Part shown: piece by piece, positions 16,607-28,400 of the stretch
Layout: the number at the start of each line of letters is the position of its first letter
How positions within the stretch are numbered: the first letter of the stretch is position 1
Assembly: GCF_041053055.1 (NCBI RefSeq)
Contig: NZ_CP163443.1
Span: forward strand, 7,299,001-7,363,000
Reading direction: 5' to 3'
From: Streptomyces sp. R41
Lineage (GTDB): Bacteria > Actinomycetota > Actinomycetes > Streptomycetales > Streptomycetaceae
DNA length: 64,000 nt
The notes under the pieces: model-generated
Told to the model about the DNA's origin: nothing
Database searches by the model: none
The model's input: only the letters and a program-made list of their open reading frames with translations
Program-made: the position numbers and the translations under genes

Positions 16607-17776
16607 ATGGCTTACCTCGATCACGCCGCGACCACCCCGATGCTCCCCGAGGCGGCGGAGGCCCTGACCGCCCAACTCGGCATCACCGGCAACGCCTCCT
16701 CGCTGCACGCAGCCGGCCGCCGCGCACGGCGAACCGTCGAGGAAGCCCGCGAAACCCTGGCGGAGGCCCTCGGCGCACGCCCCAGCGAGGTGGTCTTCAC
16801 CTCCGGCGGCACCGAGGCCGACAACCTCGCGGTGAAGGGCCTGTACTGGTCCCGCAGAGACGCCGACCCGGCCCGCACCCGCGTCCTCGCGAGCCCCGTC
16901 GAGCACCACGCCGTCCTCGACGCCGTCCATTGGCTCGGCGAACACGAGGGCGCCACGGTCGAGTACCTGCCCGTCGACGCGTACGGCCGCGTCCACCCGG
17001 ACGTCCTGCGCGAGGCCATCGCCCGAAACCCCGACGACGTCGCCCTCGCCACGGTGATGTGGGCCAACAACGAGATCGGCACCGTGCTGCCGGTCCGCGA
17101 ACTGGCCGACGCCGCCGCCGAGTTCGGCGTCCCGCTGCACTCCGACGCCGTCCAGGCCTTCGGCCAGGTCCCCGTCGACTTCGCCGCCGCGGGCCTCGCC
17201 GCGATGACCGTGTCCGGCCACAAGATCGGCGGCCCGTACGGCATCGGCGCGCTGCTGCTCGGCCGCGAGTACAGCCCCGTACCCGTACTGCACGGCGGCG
17301 GCCAGGAGCGCCACGTGCGCTCCGGCACGCTGGACGTGCCCGCGATCGCGTCCTTCGCCGTCGCCGGACGGCTCGCCGCCGAGCAGCGCGAGTGGTTCGC
17401 CCGCGAGATCGGCTCCCTGCGCGACGACCTGGTCGAAGCCGTACGCAAGGCCGTGCCCGACGCGATTCTCGGCGGGGACCCGGCCAGTGCGGGCCGTCTG
17501 CCGGCCAACGCGCACTTCACGTTCCCCGGCTGCGAGGGCGACTCCCTGCTGCTCCTCCTGGACGCACAGGGCATCGAGTGCTCCACGGGCTCGGCGTGCA
17601 CGGCGGGCGTGGCCCAGCCGAGCCACGTCCTCCTCGCCACCGGCACGGACCCCGACCTCGCGCGCGGCACCCTCCGCTTCTCCCTCGGCCACACCTCCAC
17701 GGAGGCCGACGTCGAGGCGGTGGCGAAGGCGATCGGCCCGGCGGTGGAACGGGCGCGCACGGCGGGGCTCAGCTAG
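16607..17776 (+). CDS. Cysteine desulfurase (NifS/IscS class)
   Basis: This PLP enzyme takes sulfur from L-cysteine and passes it on as a persulfide. The protein has 389 residues. The PLP lysine is Lys206 in [10 protein letters not shown], and the catalytic Cys331 is in the S-T-G-S-A-C-T loop of group I enzymes. Nearby mnmA (18553) suggests a role in tRNA 2-thiouridine formation; general Fe-S supply in actinobacteria more often uses SufS, so this may be a dedicated tRNA sulfur donor. TAGAAT (16591-16596) lies 10 bases before the ATG and no Shine-Dalgarno is present, so the mRNA may have almost no leader. Confidence 0.92.
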   Translation: MAYLDHAATTPMLPEAAEALTAQLGITGNASSLHAAGRRARRTVEEARETLAEALGARPSEVVFTSGGTEADNLAVKGLYWSRRDADPARTRVLASPVEHHAVLDAVHWLGEHEGATVEYLPVDAYGRVHPDVLREAIARNPDDVALATVMWANNEIGTVLPVRELADAAAEFGVPLHSDAVQAFGQVPVDFAAAGLAAMTVSGHKIGGPYGIGALLLGREYSPVPVLHGGGQERHVRSGTLDVPAIASFAVAGRLAAEQREWFAREIGSLRDDLVEAVRKAVPDAILGGDPASAGRLPANAHFTFPGCEGDSLLLLLDAQGIECSTGSACTAGVAQPSHVLLATGTDPDLARGTLRFSLGHTSTEADVEAVAKAIGPAVERARTAGLS

Positions 17777-17829
17777 ACACCCCGGCGGGGCCCGGCGCCG
17801 TACGCGGGGTCGGGCACCGTTGGGCCGGG

Positions 17830-18492
17830 TCAGGCCTTCGCCGTGCGTGCCTCACGTACGAGCCGTATGTACCGGTCCCAGTCCCAGTACGGCCCCGGGT
17901 CGGTATGGTCCGTGCCCGGAACCTCCACGTGCCCGATGATGTGCTTCCGGTCGACGGGGATGCCGTACCGGCCGCACATCCCGGCGGTCAGCCGCGCCGA
18001 GGCCGCGTACATGGCGTCCGTGAACGACGAGGCGCGCTCGACGAAACCCTCGTGCTCGATGCCGACGCTCCGCTCGTTGTACTCCCGGTTCCCCGCGTGG
18101 AACGCCACGTCCAGCTCGCGGATCATCTGGGTGATGTGGCCGTCCTTGCGGACGATGTAGTGGGCGGCCGCGCCGTGCCCCGGGTCCTGGAAGGCCTTGA
18201 CCGCGCTGTCGAAACCGCCCTGGGTGACATGGATGATCACACGGTCTATCGAGTAGTCGTCGGGCCGGTCCGCGCGCCGCCAGTTCGCCCCCGACGCCGC
18301 CACCCACTGGGCGCCCCGGAAGTCGACCGCGCCCGCCACCCGCGGCTTCTCCACGCCGGGCAGCCGCCACCACAGGTGCCCGAGCTCGTCCCGCGCGAGT
18401 GCGGCCGTGCCCACGGCGGCCGCCACACCGCCGATGAGCAGCGCCCGGCGTCCGATGCGCCGGTCGGTGTCCCCGCCCTTTTTCTCCCCCAT
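17830..18492 (-). CDS. Tat-exported N-acetylmuramoyl-L-alanine amidase (Amidase_2)
   Basis: This 220-residue cell-wall hydrolase probably cuts the bond between MurNAc and the stem peptide. Residues 10-36 form a twin-arginine-like signal (G-R-R-A-L-L-I-G-G plus hydrophobic core). The catalytic domain shows zinc ligands in V-I-I-H-V-T-Q and I-I-G-H-V-E-V-P, with T-D-P-G-P near the end giving the acidic ligand. H-A-G and S-V-G-I-E-H-E are also typical of the amidase_2/PGRP fold. It is divergent from mnmA with 60 bases between starts and convergent with the desulfurase. Confidence 0.88.
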   Translation of the reverse strand: MGEKKGGDTDRRIGRRALLIGGVAAAVGTAALARDELGHLWWRLPGVEKPRVAGAVDFRGAQWVAASGANWRRADRPDDYSIDRVIIHVTQGGFDSAVKAFQDPGHGAAAHYIVRKDGHITQMIRELDVAFHAGNREYNERSVGIEHEGFVERASSFTDAMYAASARLTAGMCGRYGIPVDRKHIIGHVEVPGTDHTDPGPYWDWDRYIRLVREARTAKA

Positions 18493-18552
18493 GCGATCTT
18501 CAACGGATACTCGCGGGCTTCGGTTCCCACAGCCCCGTACTCTGGAGGGGTT

Positions 18553-19674
18553 ATGACTGACACCTCGCAGCGACCTCTCCGCGTCCTCGCCGCCATGTCG
18601 GGTGGAGTGGACTCCGCCGTAGCCGCCGCCCGGGCGGCGGAAGCAGGCCACGACGTGACGGGCGTACACCTCGCGCTCTCCGCCAACCCGCAATCGTTCC
18701 GGACCGGCGCGCGTGGCTGTTGCACCATCGAGGATTCGCGCGACGCCCGCCGCGCGGCGGACGTGATCGGCATCCCCTTCTACGTGTGGGACCTCGCCGA
18801 GCGCTTCCGCGAGGACGTGGTCGAGGACTTCATCGCCGAGTACGAGGCGGGGCGCACCCCGAACCCTTGCCTGCGCTGCAACGAGAAGATCAAGTTCGCC
18901 GCCCTGCTCGACAAGGCGCTGGCGCTCGGCTTCGACGCCGTCTGCACCGGCCACTACGCGAAGGTGATCGTCCGCGAGGACGGCACACGCGAGCTGCACC
19001 GCGCCTCCGACATGGCCAAGGACCAGTCGTACGTCCTCGGGGTGCTCGACGACCGCCAGCTCGCCCACGCGCTGTTCCCGCTCGGCGACACGGTCACCAC
19101 GAAGGACGAGATCCGCGCCGAGGCCGAGCGCCGCGGCCTCGCCGTCGCCAAGAAGCCGGACTCCCACGACATCTGCTTCATCGCCGACGGCGACACCCAG
19201 GGCTTCCTGGCGGGCCGGCTCGGCAAGTCCGAGGGCGACATCGTCGACGAGTCCGGCGCGAAGCTGGGCACCCATGAGGGCGCGTACGGCTTCACGATCG
19301 GCCAGCGCAAGGGCCTGCGCATCGGCACCCCGGCCGCCGACGGCAAGCCGCGCTACGTCCTGGACATCTCACCGGTCGACAACACGGTGACGGTCGGCCC
19401 GGTGGCGTCCCTCGATGTGAGCGCGTTGACGGCCGTCAAGCCCCGCTGGTGCGGCGCCGCCCCCACCGGTCCCGGCACGTACACCGCCCAACTCCGCGCC
19501 CACGGCGGCGAGACGACGGTGACGGCAGAGCTCGTCGACGGCTCCCTGGAGGTCTCCTTCACCGAGCCGGTCCGCGGCGTCGCCCCCGGCCAGGCGATCG
19601 TCCTGTACGAGGGCACGCGCGTGGTCGGCTCGGCGACGATCGCGACGACCACGCGTGCGAAGGCGTCCGTCTAG
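18553..19674 (+). CDS. mnmA: tRNA-specific 2-thiouridylase MnmA
   Basis: This enzyme thiolates the wobble uridine of tRNA Glu, Gln and Lys using ATP and persulfide sulfur. It has 373 residues. The PP-loop S-G-G-V-D-S is at residues 16-21. The two catalytic cysteines are Cys106 (N-P-C-L-R-C) and Cys208 (S-H-D-I-C-F-I). The central domain [10 protein letters not shown] is followed by a C-terminal beta barrel. TGGAGGGG just before the ATG is a strong if close ribosome site. The cysteine desulfurase at 16607 is the likely sulfur donor, although the amidase gene separates them. Confidence 0.96.
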   Translation: MTDTSQRPLRVLAAMSGGVDSAVAAARAAEAGHDVTGVHLALSANPQSFRTGARGCCTIEDSRDARRAADVIGIPFYVWDLAERFREDVVEDFIAEYEAGRTPNPCLRCNEKIKFAALLDKALALGFDAVCTGHYAKVIVREDGTRELHRASDMAKDQSYVLGVLDDRQLAHALFPLGDTVTTKDEIRAEAERRGLAVAKKPDSHDICFIADGDTQGFLAGRLGKSEGDIVDESGAKLGTHEGAYGFTIGQRKGLRIGTPAADGKPRYVLDISPVDNTVTVGPVASLDVSALTAVKPRWCGAAPTGPGTYTAQLRAHGGETTVTAELVDGSLEVSFTEPVRGVAPGQAIVLYEGTRVVGSATIATTTRAKASV

Positions 19675-19680
19675 CCGGCT

Positions 19681-20481
19681 TCATCGGCCGGTTCCTTGAC
19701 CGGCTTCGCCGAAGAACTCCGTCAGGAGCGGTGCGAGGGCCTGAGGGTCCACCATGTGGGTCTGGCCGTCCAGCGTGCGGTACGACCCCTCGGGTGCGGC
19801 CTCCGCGATGGCACGGGCGGCCTCCCGGAGCCACTCGGGGCTCGCGCCGCCGGCGACGGAGAACACGGGCACAGCGACCGAGGCCAGCCGGTCCCGGGGC
19901 ACCAGGCCGTCGCCCATCGCCGCGTTGTCGTACGCCAGCGTGGGCGCGATCGCCTCCATGTCCGGCCAGGCGGAGGACTGGCGGGCGCCCGCGATCATCT
20001 CCGGGGGAGTGCCGGCGAGCGTCATGAAGAGTTCGACGGCGTTCCCGCGCCGGTCTTGGCCGAGGAGCTCGGTCAGCCGCTCCGTGTACTCGCGGCGCTC
20101 CTTGCCGCCGCCCTCGTGGACGGCGAACGGCGTCTCGTAGACGGCGACTTTGCTCACGGGCAGTCCGCTCGCCGCTGCCTCCAGGACCAGCGCGCCGCCC
20201 GACGAGATGCCGTAGAGCGCCGCGCTGCCCCCGGACGCGTCGATCAGGGCCGCGATGTCCTCGACCTCACGGGCCACCGCGAAGGGCGCGGTGTCGCCGC
20301 TGTCGCCGCGCCCCCGGCGGTCGTAGGTGACGGCGCCGAATCGGTCGGAGAGGGCCGCCGCCAGGGGCGCCAGCGTGGCGCCCGTACACATGGCGCCGCC
20401 GACCAGGACGACCGCCGGGCCGTCACCGTGACGTTCGTACGCGATGGGGGTTCCGTCGCGCGAGATGGTCTTCTTGTCCAT
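19681..20481 (-). CDS. Alpha/beta-hydrolase
   Basis: This 266-residue cytoplasmic hydrolase has the oxyanion region V-G-G-A-M-C-T-G, the sequence T-Y-D-R-R-G-R-G-D-S-G, a nucleophile elbow G-I-S-S-G-G, and a C-terminal His in G-Q-T-H-M-V. The start M-D-K-K at 20481 was preferred to longer options because the family begins near here. The substrate cannot be inferred. It ends 6 bases from the mnmA stop (convergent). The DUF427 gene lies 37 bases upstream and is probably co-transcribed. Confidence 0.85.
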   Translation of the reverse strand: MDKKTISRDGTPIAYERHGDGPAVVLVGGAMCTGATLAPLAAALSDRFGAVTYDRRGRGDSGDTAPFAVAREVEDIAALIDASGGSAALYGISSGGALVLEAAASGLPVSKVAVYETPFAVHEGGGKERREYTERLTELLGQDRRGNAVELFMTLAGTPPEMIAGARQSSAWPDMEAIAPTLAYDNAAMGDGLVPRDRLASVAVPVFSVAGGASPEWLREAARAIAEAAPEGSYRTLDGQTHMVDPQALAPLLTEFFGEAGQGTGR

Positions 20482-20518
20482 GCCTGTGGAGACTGCCGCA
20501 GGGCACGGAACTAATCGG

Positions 20519-20842
20519 TCATGACACTTCCACTTCGTAGAAGCAGAGGTGGTCCTTGATCTGGGCGACGTCCGGCTTGGGGTCGGGGTAGGACCAGACG
20601 AGGTCGGGAGCGTCCGGCAGTGACCAGTAGGACGCATCACCCTTGAAGGGGCAGTGCGTGTGGGTGTCCGAGGCCGTCAGCAGGTCCAGGCGGACGTCCT
20701 CGGGCGGGAGGTAATAGCGCACAGGGCAGCCGGTCTCGCGCAGCACCAGGGGCCGGTCGCTCTCCGCCAGGACCTGGTCGCCGCGCACGACGCGTACGTG
20801 CTGTGTGACCTGCTCGATGGTGATCGTGTGTCCTTCAGCCAT
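20519..20842 (-). CDS. DUF427 domain protein
   Basis: This 107-residue protein consists of one DUF427 domain. The characteristic features are V-L-A-E-S, the R-Y-Y-L-P-P-E-D-V segment, and H-C-P-F-K-G-D-A-S-Y-W followed by A-W/V-W-S-Y-P-type aromatic residues. These are small beta-rich proteins of unknown function, widespread in actinobacteria. It leads the pair with the hydrolase and is divergent from the LOG-family gene with 50 bases between starts. Confidence 0.85.
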   Translation of the reverse strand: MAEGHTITIEQVTQHVRVVRGDQVLAESDRPLVLRETGCPVRYYLPPEDVRLDLLTASDTHTHCPFKGDASYWSLPDAPDLVWSYPDPKPDVAQIKDHLCFYEVEVS

Positions 20843-20892
20843 ACCAGGAAAGCACTCGCGGGGCCCTGGTTCTTCCCGCGTACGGTGAGCGC

Positions 20893-21432
20893 ATGAATAT
20901 CTGCGTCTTCCTGTCCGCCGCCGACCTCGACGACCGTTACACGCGCCCCGCGCGGGAGTTCGCCCTACTCCTCGGCAAGGGGGGCCACACGCTGGTGTGG
21001 GGCGGTTCGGACGTGGGACTGATGAAGGTGGTCGCCGACGGCGTGCAGGAGGCCGGCGGGCGCCTTCTGGGCGTCTCCGTGGGCTTCCTGGCGGCCAAGG
21101 CCCGCACGGGCGCCGACGAGATGGTCATCGCGCGTGACCTTGCCGAGCGAAAGGCGCTGCTCCTGGAGAAGGCCGACGCCGTCGTGATCATGGTGGGCGG
21201 CACCGGGACGCTGGACGAGGCGACCGAGATCCTGGAGCTGAAGAAGCACGGCAGGACGGACAAGCCGGTGGTGCTGCTCAACACGGCGGGCTTCTACGAC
21301 GGCCTGAAAGAGCAGTTCCGGCGCATGGAGGACGAGGGTTTCCTGCCCAGGCCCCTCACCGACCTGGTCTTCTTCGCCGAGGAGCCGGTGGGCGCGCTGG
21401 CCTACCTGGAGGAGAGCCACGGCACCCGGTGA
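20893..21432 (+). CDS. LOG family (TIGR00730) nucleotide phosphoribohydrolase-like protein
   Basis: This 179-residue Rossmann-fold protein has the LOG motif G-G-T-G-T-L-D-E at about residues 103-110 and upstream M-x-x-R-K. The usual Pro before the glycines is Val here. Family members split nucleoside 5'-monophosphates, including cytokinin precursors, into base and ribose phosphate. TACGGT (20881-20886) ends six bases before the ATG and there is no Shine-Dalgarno, suggesting a leaderless mRNA. Its last 33 bases form the first unit of a tandem repeat that continues into the intergenic DNA. Confidence 0.87.
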   Translation: MNICVFLSAADLDDRYTRPAREFALLLGKGGHTLVWGGSDVGLMKVVADGVQEAGGRLLGVSVGFLAAKARTGADEMVIARDLAERKALLLEKADAVVIMVGGTGTLDEATEILELKKHGRTDKPVVLLNTAGFYDGLKEQFRRMEDEGFLPRPLTDLVFFAEEPVGALAYLEESHGTR

Positions 21433-21502
21433 CGCGACCTGGAGGAGAGCCGCGACACCAGGTGACGCGACCTGGAGCGGAGCCAGGGCACCCCGTGATG
21501 CG
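21404..21502 (+). repeat. Three 33-bp tandem repeats spanning a stop codon
   Basis: Units lie at 21404-21436, 21437-21469 and 21470-21502. Each begins ACCTGGAG and ends TGACGCG or TGATGCG. Unit 1 holds the last codons and stop of the LOG gene; units 2 and 3 fill the gap before the SDR gene. Units 1 and 2 differ at three or four positions and unit 3 is more diverged, so duplication was sequential. Confidence 0.9.
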
Positions 21503-21514
21503 AGCATGGCGGGC

Positions 21515-22204
21515 ATGGCTACACATGTGATCACTGGGGCCGGTTCCGGCATCGGCGCGGCCGTCGCCCGCCGCCTGCACGCGCGCGGGGACGAACTCGT
21601 GCTGCACGCGCGCGACGCCGGCCGCGCGAAGGAGCTGGCGGCCGAGTTCCCCGGGGCGAAGACCTTGGTCGGCGATCTGGCGGACCCGGACAGGCTCTCC
21701 TGGGCGTTCTCGCACCAGACGCTCCCCGACCGCATCGACTCCCTTCTGCACATCGCGGGCGTGGTCGACCTCGGTCCGGTGGGCGAGCTGACGCCGAAGG
21801 CCTGGCGCCACCAGCTCAACGTCAATCTGATCGCCCCCGCCGAGCTGACCCGCCACTTCCTGCCCCAACTCCGGGTCGCCCAGGGCCACGTGGTCTTCGT
21901 GAACTCCGGCGCCGGCCTCGCCGCCCACGCCGACTGGTCCGCGTACGCCGCCTCCAAGCACGGCCTCAAGGCCCTGGCGGACTCCCTGCGCCACGAAGAA
22001 CACGCGAACGGGGTCCGCGTCACCTCCGTCTACCCCGGCCGCACGGCAAGCCCCATGCAGGCCAAGGTCCACCAGCAGGAGGGCAAGGACTACGACGCCT
22101 CCAAGTGGATCGACCCGGAGTCCGTGGCGACCACGATCCTGTTGGCCCTCGATCTGCCGCGCGACGCGGAGGTCAACGACCTGACGGTGCGACCGGGGCG
22201 TTGA
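21515..22204 (+). CDS. Short-chain dehydrogenase/reductase
   Basis: This 229-residue NAD(P)-dependent oxidoreductase of the classical SDR type has the cofactor motif T-G-A-G-S-G-I-G, the structural N-V-N, the catalytic Ser in N-S-G-A, and Tyr/Lys in Y-A-A-S-K. An H-x-x-G-V-V element replaces the usual N-N-A-G near residue 75 (I-A-G-V). The substrate is unknown. ATG 21515 gives the usual family N terminus; ATG 21506 would add three residues. Neither has a good ribosome site. The next gene begins 11 bases after the stop. Confidence 0.87.
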   Translation: MATHVITGAGSGIGAAVARRLHARGDELVLHARDAGRAKELAAEFPGAKTLVGDLADPDRLSWAFSHQTLPDRIDSLLHIAGVVDLGPVGELTPKAWRHQLNVNLIAPAELTRHFLPQLRVAQGHVVFVNSGAGLAAHADWSAYAASKHGLKALADSLRHEEHANGVRVTSVYPGRTASPMQAKVHQQEGKDYDASKWIDPESVATTILLALDLPRDAEVNDLTVRPGR

Positions 22205-22215
22205 GGGAGCCGAGA

Positions 22216-22602
22216 ATGCCGGTCTCGGCGAGCGGGGACGAGATCCGTGCGTGGCCGGACGACACCTGGGCCCGCACGGAGGCCGCCGCACTGCTCGCCG
22301 GCGGCGAGGGCCGTCCGCTCGCCGAGCGCTCGGTCGTGGGTGAGGGGTTCGCTCCGGCACCCCTCACCGAACTGCGCGAGCTGACCACCACCGGCGTGTT
22401 TCTCGACGACATCTGCCGCTGCCTCGGAAGCCTGACCGTCGCCCTGCTGGACGGCGACGGCGAGTTCATCGGCGGCGGCAGCTTCCACGGCGGCACCGAC
22501 ATCGCCTGGGAGTGGAGCCGCTTCCGCAACAATCTCGAGGTCGCGGCCCCCGGCAGGCTGCTGGACTTCTTGGCGCGCCACAGCACCTACCGGCGTGCCT
22601 GA
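22216..22602 (+). CDS. Hypothetical protein, 128 residues
   Basis: The start is well supported: GAGGGAG (22203-22209) lies six bases before ATG 22216, overlapping the end of the SDR gene, so the pair is probably translated from one mRNA. The product is acidic and soluble, with a C-x-C-L-G pair near residue 78 and a glycine-rich G-G-G-S-F-H-G-G segment near residue 96. No family or catalytic motif is recognised. The conserved tryptophans (W-E-W) near residue 105 hint at a folded domain. Confidence 0.65.
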   Translation: MPVSASGDEIRAWPDDTWARTEAAALLAGGEGRPLAERSVVGEGFAPAPLTELRELTTTGVFLDDICRCLGSLTVALLDGDGEFIGGGSFHGGTDIAWEWSRFRNNLEVAAPGRLLDFLARHSTYRRA

Positions 22603-22635
22603 GCTGTGGCCCGGAGCGTTACGTACGCTTCCGGG

Positions 22636-23643
22636 GTGAGCGAAAACAGCGAGTTCAGGTTCGGTTCCGCCACCGGCATCGGGTCCATGCCGGGTGGTGA
22701 CGCGCGGGAGGCCGCCAAGACGGTCGTGGGGTCCTGCGAGGACTTCCCGTTCCTCGCGGAGCTGCCCGCGCGCGGGCCCGGGGCGGACATGATCGGGCGG
22801 ACCGCCGGGATGCTGGTCGAGCTGTACGCGCGCGTGGAGCCCAGCGGCTGGCGGATCGGGGACCGGCCCGGGCGGGACACCAAGCGGGCCCGGTCGTGGC
22901 TGGGGGAGGACCTCGACGCCGTTGAGGAGTTCACGCAGGGGTACGAGGGCCCGCTGAAGGTGCAGGCCGTCGGTCCCTGGACGCTCGCCGCCGCGCTGGA
23001 GTTGAAGAACGGCGAGGTGGCCCTCTCCGACGCGGGTGCGTACCGGGACCTCGCCGGGTCGCTCGCCGAGGGGCTGCGGCTCCACCTCGACGAGGTGCGG
23101 CGGCGCGTCCCCGGTGCCCAGATCGTCCTCCAGCTCGACGAGCCGTCGCTCATCGACGTACTGCGCGGGCAGGTCAAGTCCGCCAGCGGCTACCGGACCC
23201 ACCGGGCCGTGGACCGCCAGCTCGTCGAGTCAACGCTGCGGGACGTCATCGGGGTTCACGGAGGCGGCCCTGTCGTGGTCCACTCATGCGCACCGGACGT
23301 GCCGTTCGCCCTCCTGCGCCGGGCGGGCGTCGCGGCGATCTCCTTCGACTTCGCACTGCTCACCGAGCGTGACGACGACGCGATCGGTGAAACCGTGGAA
23401 GGCGGTACCCGGCTCTTCGCCGGTGTCGTCCCCGGCGTGGACGGCCCGTTGTCAGACCCTGCCGGTAGCGTCATGGGTGTCAGGACGCTGTGGCGCAGGC
23501 TGGGGCTGAATCCGGGACTTCTCGCGGAGGCGGTCACGGTCACTCCGTCGTGCGGGCTCGCGGGAGCTTCCCCCGACTTCGCCCGCAAGGCACTCGCCCA
23601 CTGCGTCCGGGCGGCGAGATCCCTCGCGGACAACCCAGAGTAA
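22636..23643 (+). CDS. Short cobalamin-independent methionine synthase (MetE C-terminal domain)
   Basis: This 335-residue protein corresponds to the catalytic (beta-alpha)8 barrel of MetE without the N-terminal domain, which makes normal MetE about 750 residues. Zinc-ligand sequences remain: H-S-C in V-V-H-S-C-A-P and a Cys in T-P-S-C-G-L-A-G. Acidic substrate residues such as L-D-E-P-S are also seen. Such short MetE-like enzymes may transfer methyl groups from a donor other than methyltetrahydrofolate polyglutamate; which one is unknown here. TACGCT (22624-22629) ends six bases before GTG 22636, consistent with leaderless translation. ligA follows 15 bases after the stop. Confidence 0.82.
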   Translation: MSENSEFRFGSATGIGSMPGGDAREAAKTVVGSCEDFPFLAELPARGPGADMIGRTAGMLVELYARVEPSGWRIGDRPGRDTKRARSWLGEDLDAVEEFTQGYEGPLKVQAVGPWTLAAALELKNGEVALSDAGAYRDLAGSLAEGLRLHLDEVRRRVPGAQIVLQLDEPSLIDVLRGQVKSASGYRTHRAVDRQLVESTLRDVIGVHGGGPVVVHSCAPDVPFALLRRAGVAAISFDFALLTERDDDAIGETVEGGTRLFAGVVPGVDGPLSDPAGSVMGVRTLWRRLGLNPGLLAEAVTVTPSCGLAGASPDFARKALAHCVRAARSLADNPE

Positions 23644-25851
<2,208 letters not shown>

Positions 25852-25859
25852 CGGTTGAA

Positions 25860-25899
25860 GGCCACCCGTTCGGCGCATATCAGATGCATACGGGTGGCC
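25860..25899 (+). terminator. ligA terminator hairpin
   Basis: GGCCACCCGT (25860-25869) pairs with ACGGGTGGCC (25890-25899), and a short GCAT/ATGC pairing occurs inside the 20-base loop. It starts 9 bases after the ligA stop and has no T-tract. Confidence 0.7.
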
Positions 25900-26111
25900 G
25901 GGTCGCATTCGGGCAACCGTCGACGACCGGTGCCCGTGGAAGCCTTCTGCGGCCTACTGTTGAGGTGTGCGCCTGCCGTGCCCAGCTGCGGTTGGGGCAT
26001 CCCCTGCTCTTCGAGAGCCTGGGGAAGGTTTTTCAGACGCGGCGCCGTTGGCAGTTGTCGCCGTCAACGGACCGCGTGGCGTGGGCACCGCCGGCTGTGA
26101 GAGGGACGGGA

Positions 26112-28352
26112 ATGGAACCGACCGAGAGCGTCGCCCCTGACTCACGGCTGCGCCTGCGCCGGATGACCGGCGCATGGATGGCCGGCCTCCGGTCGGGGCG
26201 GCCTTCGGAGCACGCCGGCACGGATGGGCCGGGCTCCGCACCCCTCACGGCACCCATCGCTCCCGGCGTCGGCAGGCTCACCGCCGAGCGCGGCACCGGC
26301 CTGCCCGGCCACGATCCCGAACGGCACGTGTCCTGGCCCGCGCTGCCCGCGGCGGTCGTCGCGGCGGCCGGGTTCGTCCTGGGCGCCGGTTTCTACCGGG
26401 CGTTCAGCGGCGACCACGCGCTCTTCCCGTCCGGCACCGTCGGCTGGTCGCTGGCCGTGCTGACCGGCATCATCGTCGGCCATCTCGTCGCCCTCGGCCG
26501 GGCCCGCTGGTGGGGCGGCACCGGCTCCGGCGCGGCGCTCACCCTCGCCGTCCTGCTGCTGTACGGCTGGGTGCCCGCAGGAATGGTCAGCCTGACCGTC
26601 GTCGTCCTGGTCGGCATCGCGCGCCGCAACCGCTGGCGCCAAGGCGTGCTGCACGGCGCGGTCGACATCCTCGGCATCGGCGCCGGAGCGCTGGTCCTGG
26701 CCGCGTTCGAGCGGTTCCCGTCCGTCGAGACGCCCTGGAACCCGCAGACCTGGACGTTCTCAGCCGCTCCCGAGGTGGCGCTGGTCGCGGCCGCGTATCT
26801 CGCGGTGACCCGCGCCCTGCTCTGGTACCTGCACGCGCCGCGCACCGGCGGTCTGCCCACCGTCGCCCGTACGGCGCTGGTCAGACAGGGGCTCGTCGCG
26901 GTCGCGCTGCTCGGGATCGCGCCGCTGATCTGCGTGGTCGCCATCGCGCTGCCGATCCTGCTGCCGCTGTTCTCGATACCCCTGATCGCCCTCGACTCCA
27001 CGCTGTGGATCGCCCGCGCGCGGGCGGAGGAGCAGCTGCGCGATCCGCTGACCGGGCTGCCCAACCGGCAGTGGCTGCTCGAACGCACCTGGACAGCTCT
27101 GGACGATGCCGAGCGCATTGGTGCGCGTTCCGCCCTGATGCTGATCGACCTCGACCGTTTCCGTTCCGTGAATGACACGCTGGGGCACCTCGCCGGCGAC
27201 CGGCTGCTCCTCCAAATAGCCGACCGGCTGCGGCTGGCGCTGCCGCGCGGGGCGGAGGCCGCGCGGCTCGGCGGTGACGAGTTCGCGGTGTTACTGCCGG
27301 TCGCCGACTCCACCACGTCGGCCACGCGGGTCGCCCGCAACCTTGTCGCCGCGCTCGGCTCGCCGCTCGACCTCGACGGGCTCACCCTCGTCCTGGAGGC
27401 CAGCGCCGGGCTCGCCGTCTTCCCCGACCACGCGCTGGACGCGGAGGGGCTGCTGCGGCGGGCGGACGTGGCGATGTATCAGGCGAAGCGGGACCGTACG
27501 GGGGTGGAGGTGTACGAGTCCAAGCGGGACTCCAACACCCCGGACCGGCTCGGTCTGCTCGGTGATCTGCGCCGGGCCCTCGACGCCGGTGACGTCGAAC
27601 TGCACTACCAGCCGAAGGTCCGCTTCGACGGACAGGTGGCCGGCCTCGAGGCACTGGTCCGCTGGGTGCATCCCGAGCGCGGGAAGGTGCCGCCGGACGA
27701 GTTCATCGCCATCGCCGAGTCGTCCGGGCTGATGCCCCACCTCACCGAGTACGTGCTCGAGACGGCACTCGGACAGGTCGCGCGCTGGCGGGCGCAGGGC
27801 CTGCATGTTCCGGTCGCGGTGAACGTGTCGCCGCGCGATGTGCACACCCCCGGGTTCGCCGGCTCGGTCGCCGCGCGGCTCGCCCGGCACGGGGTCCCCG
27901 CGGGGGCGCTGCAGCTGGAGATAACGGAACACGTGCTCCTGGAGGATCCGCAGCGGGCCGCGGACACCCTGGCCGCGCTGACCGGGCACGGGGTGAAGAT
28001 GTCGCTGGACGACTTCGGTACGGGGTACTCCTCGCTCGTTCATCTGCGCCGGCTACCGGTGAGCGAGCTGAAGATCGACCGCTCGTTCGTCGCACGGCTC
28101 GCCGTGGACACGGAGGACGCGGAGATCGTGCGCTGCACGGTCGATCTCGCGCACTCGCTCGGGCTGCTCGTCGTCGCCGAGGGAGTCGAGGACGACGAGA
28201 CGTGGGAGCGGCTGCGGGACCTGGGCTGTGACGCGGTGCAGGGGTGGCTGGTGGCCGCCGCGATGCCCGCCGAGGAGGCCACGGCGTGGCTTCGCGCCCG
28301 GGGGTCGCGGGGGTGGCAGCGGCCGCGGGCGGCCTTGCCGGCCGCGGAGTAA
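26112..28352 (+). CDS. rmdB: Membrane GGDEF/EAL c-di-GMP protein, RmdB-like, with a TTA codon
   Basis: This 746-residue protein turns over cyclic di-GMP. A hydrophilic N terminus is followed by about seven or eight membrane helices (residues 80-300). The GGDEF domain has an intact G-G-D-E-F at 387-391 with L-I-D-L-D-R-F and N-D-T-L-G-H. The EAL domain has E-A-L at 513-515 with [20 protein letters not shown] and V-A-E-G-V-E, so the phosphodiesterase site looks complete. Its position after ligA matches S. coelicolor RmdB as I recall it, a phosphodiesterase affecting development. Leu394 is encoded by TTA (27291-27293), the only in-frame TTA noticed in the window, so translation should need the bldA tRNA. 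GGGACGGG precedes the ATG. Confidence 0.9.
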   Translation: MEPTESVAPDSRLRLRRMTGAWMAGLRSGRPSEHAGTDGPGSAPLTAPIAPGVGRLTAERGTGLPGHDPERHVSWPALPAAVVAAAGFVLGAGFYRAFSGDHALFPSGTVGWSLAVLTGIIVGHLVALGRARWWGGTGSGAALTLAVLLLYGWVPAGMVSLTVVVLVGIARRNRWRQGVLHGAVDILGIGAGALVLAAFERFPSVETPWNPQTWTFSAAPEVALVAAAYLAVTRALLWYLHAPRTGGLPTVARTALVRQGLVAVALLGIAPLICVVAIALPILLPLFSIPLIALDSTLWIARARAEEQLRDPLTGLPNRQWLLERTWTALDDAERIGARSALMLIDLDRFRSVNDTLGHLAGDRLLLQIADRLRLALPRGAEAARLGGDEFAVLLPVADSTTSATRVARNLVAALGSPLDLDGLTLVLEASAGLAVFPDHALDAEGLLRRADVAMYQAKRDRTGVEVYESKRDSNTPDRLGLLGDLRRALDAGDVELHYQPKVRFDGQVAGLEALVRWVHPERGKVPPDEFIAIAESSGLMPHLTEYVLETALGQVARWRAQGLHVPVAVNVSPRDVHTPGFAGSVAARLARHGVPAGALQLEITEHVLLEDPQRAADTLAALTGHGVKMSLDDFGTGYSSLVHLRRLPVSELKIDRSFVARLAVDTEDAEIVRCTVDLAHSLGLLVVAEGVEDDETWERLRDLGCDAVQGWLVAAAMPAEEATAWLRARGSRGWQRPRAALPAAE

Positions 28353-28400
28353 GTCCTACGGTCCGTCGTCGGGTGCGGGTGCGTGGGGGGTTCGTTTGGT

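Noticed and set aside
16930..18552. Upstream extension of the mnmA frame
   Set aside because: It runs through the desulfurase and amidase genes in other frames and lacks motifs; the ATG at 18553 with TGGAGGGG fits MnmA.
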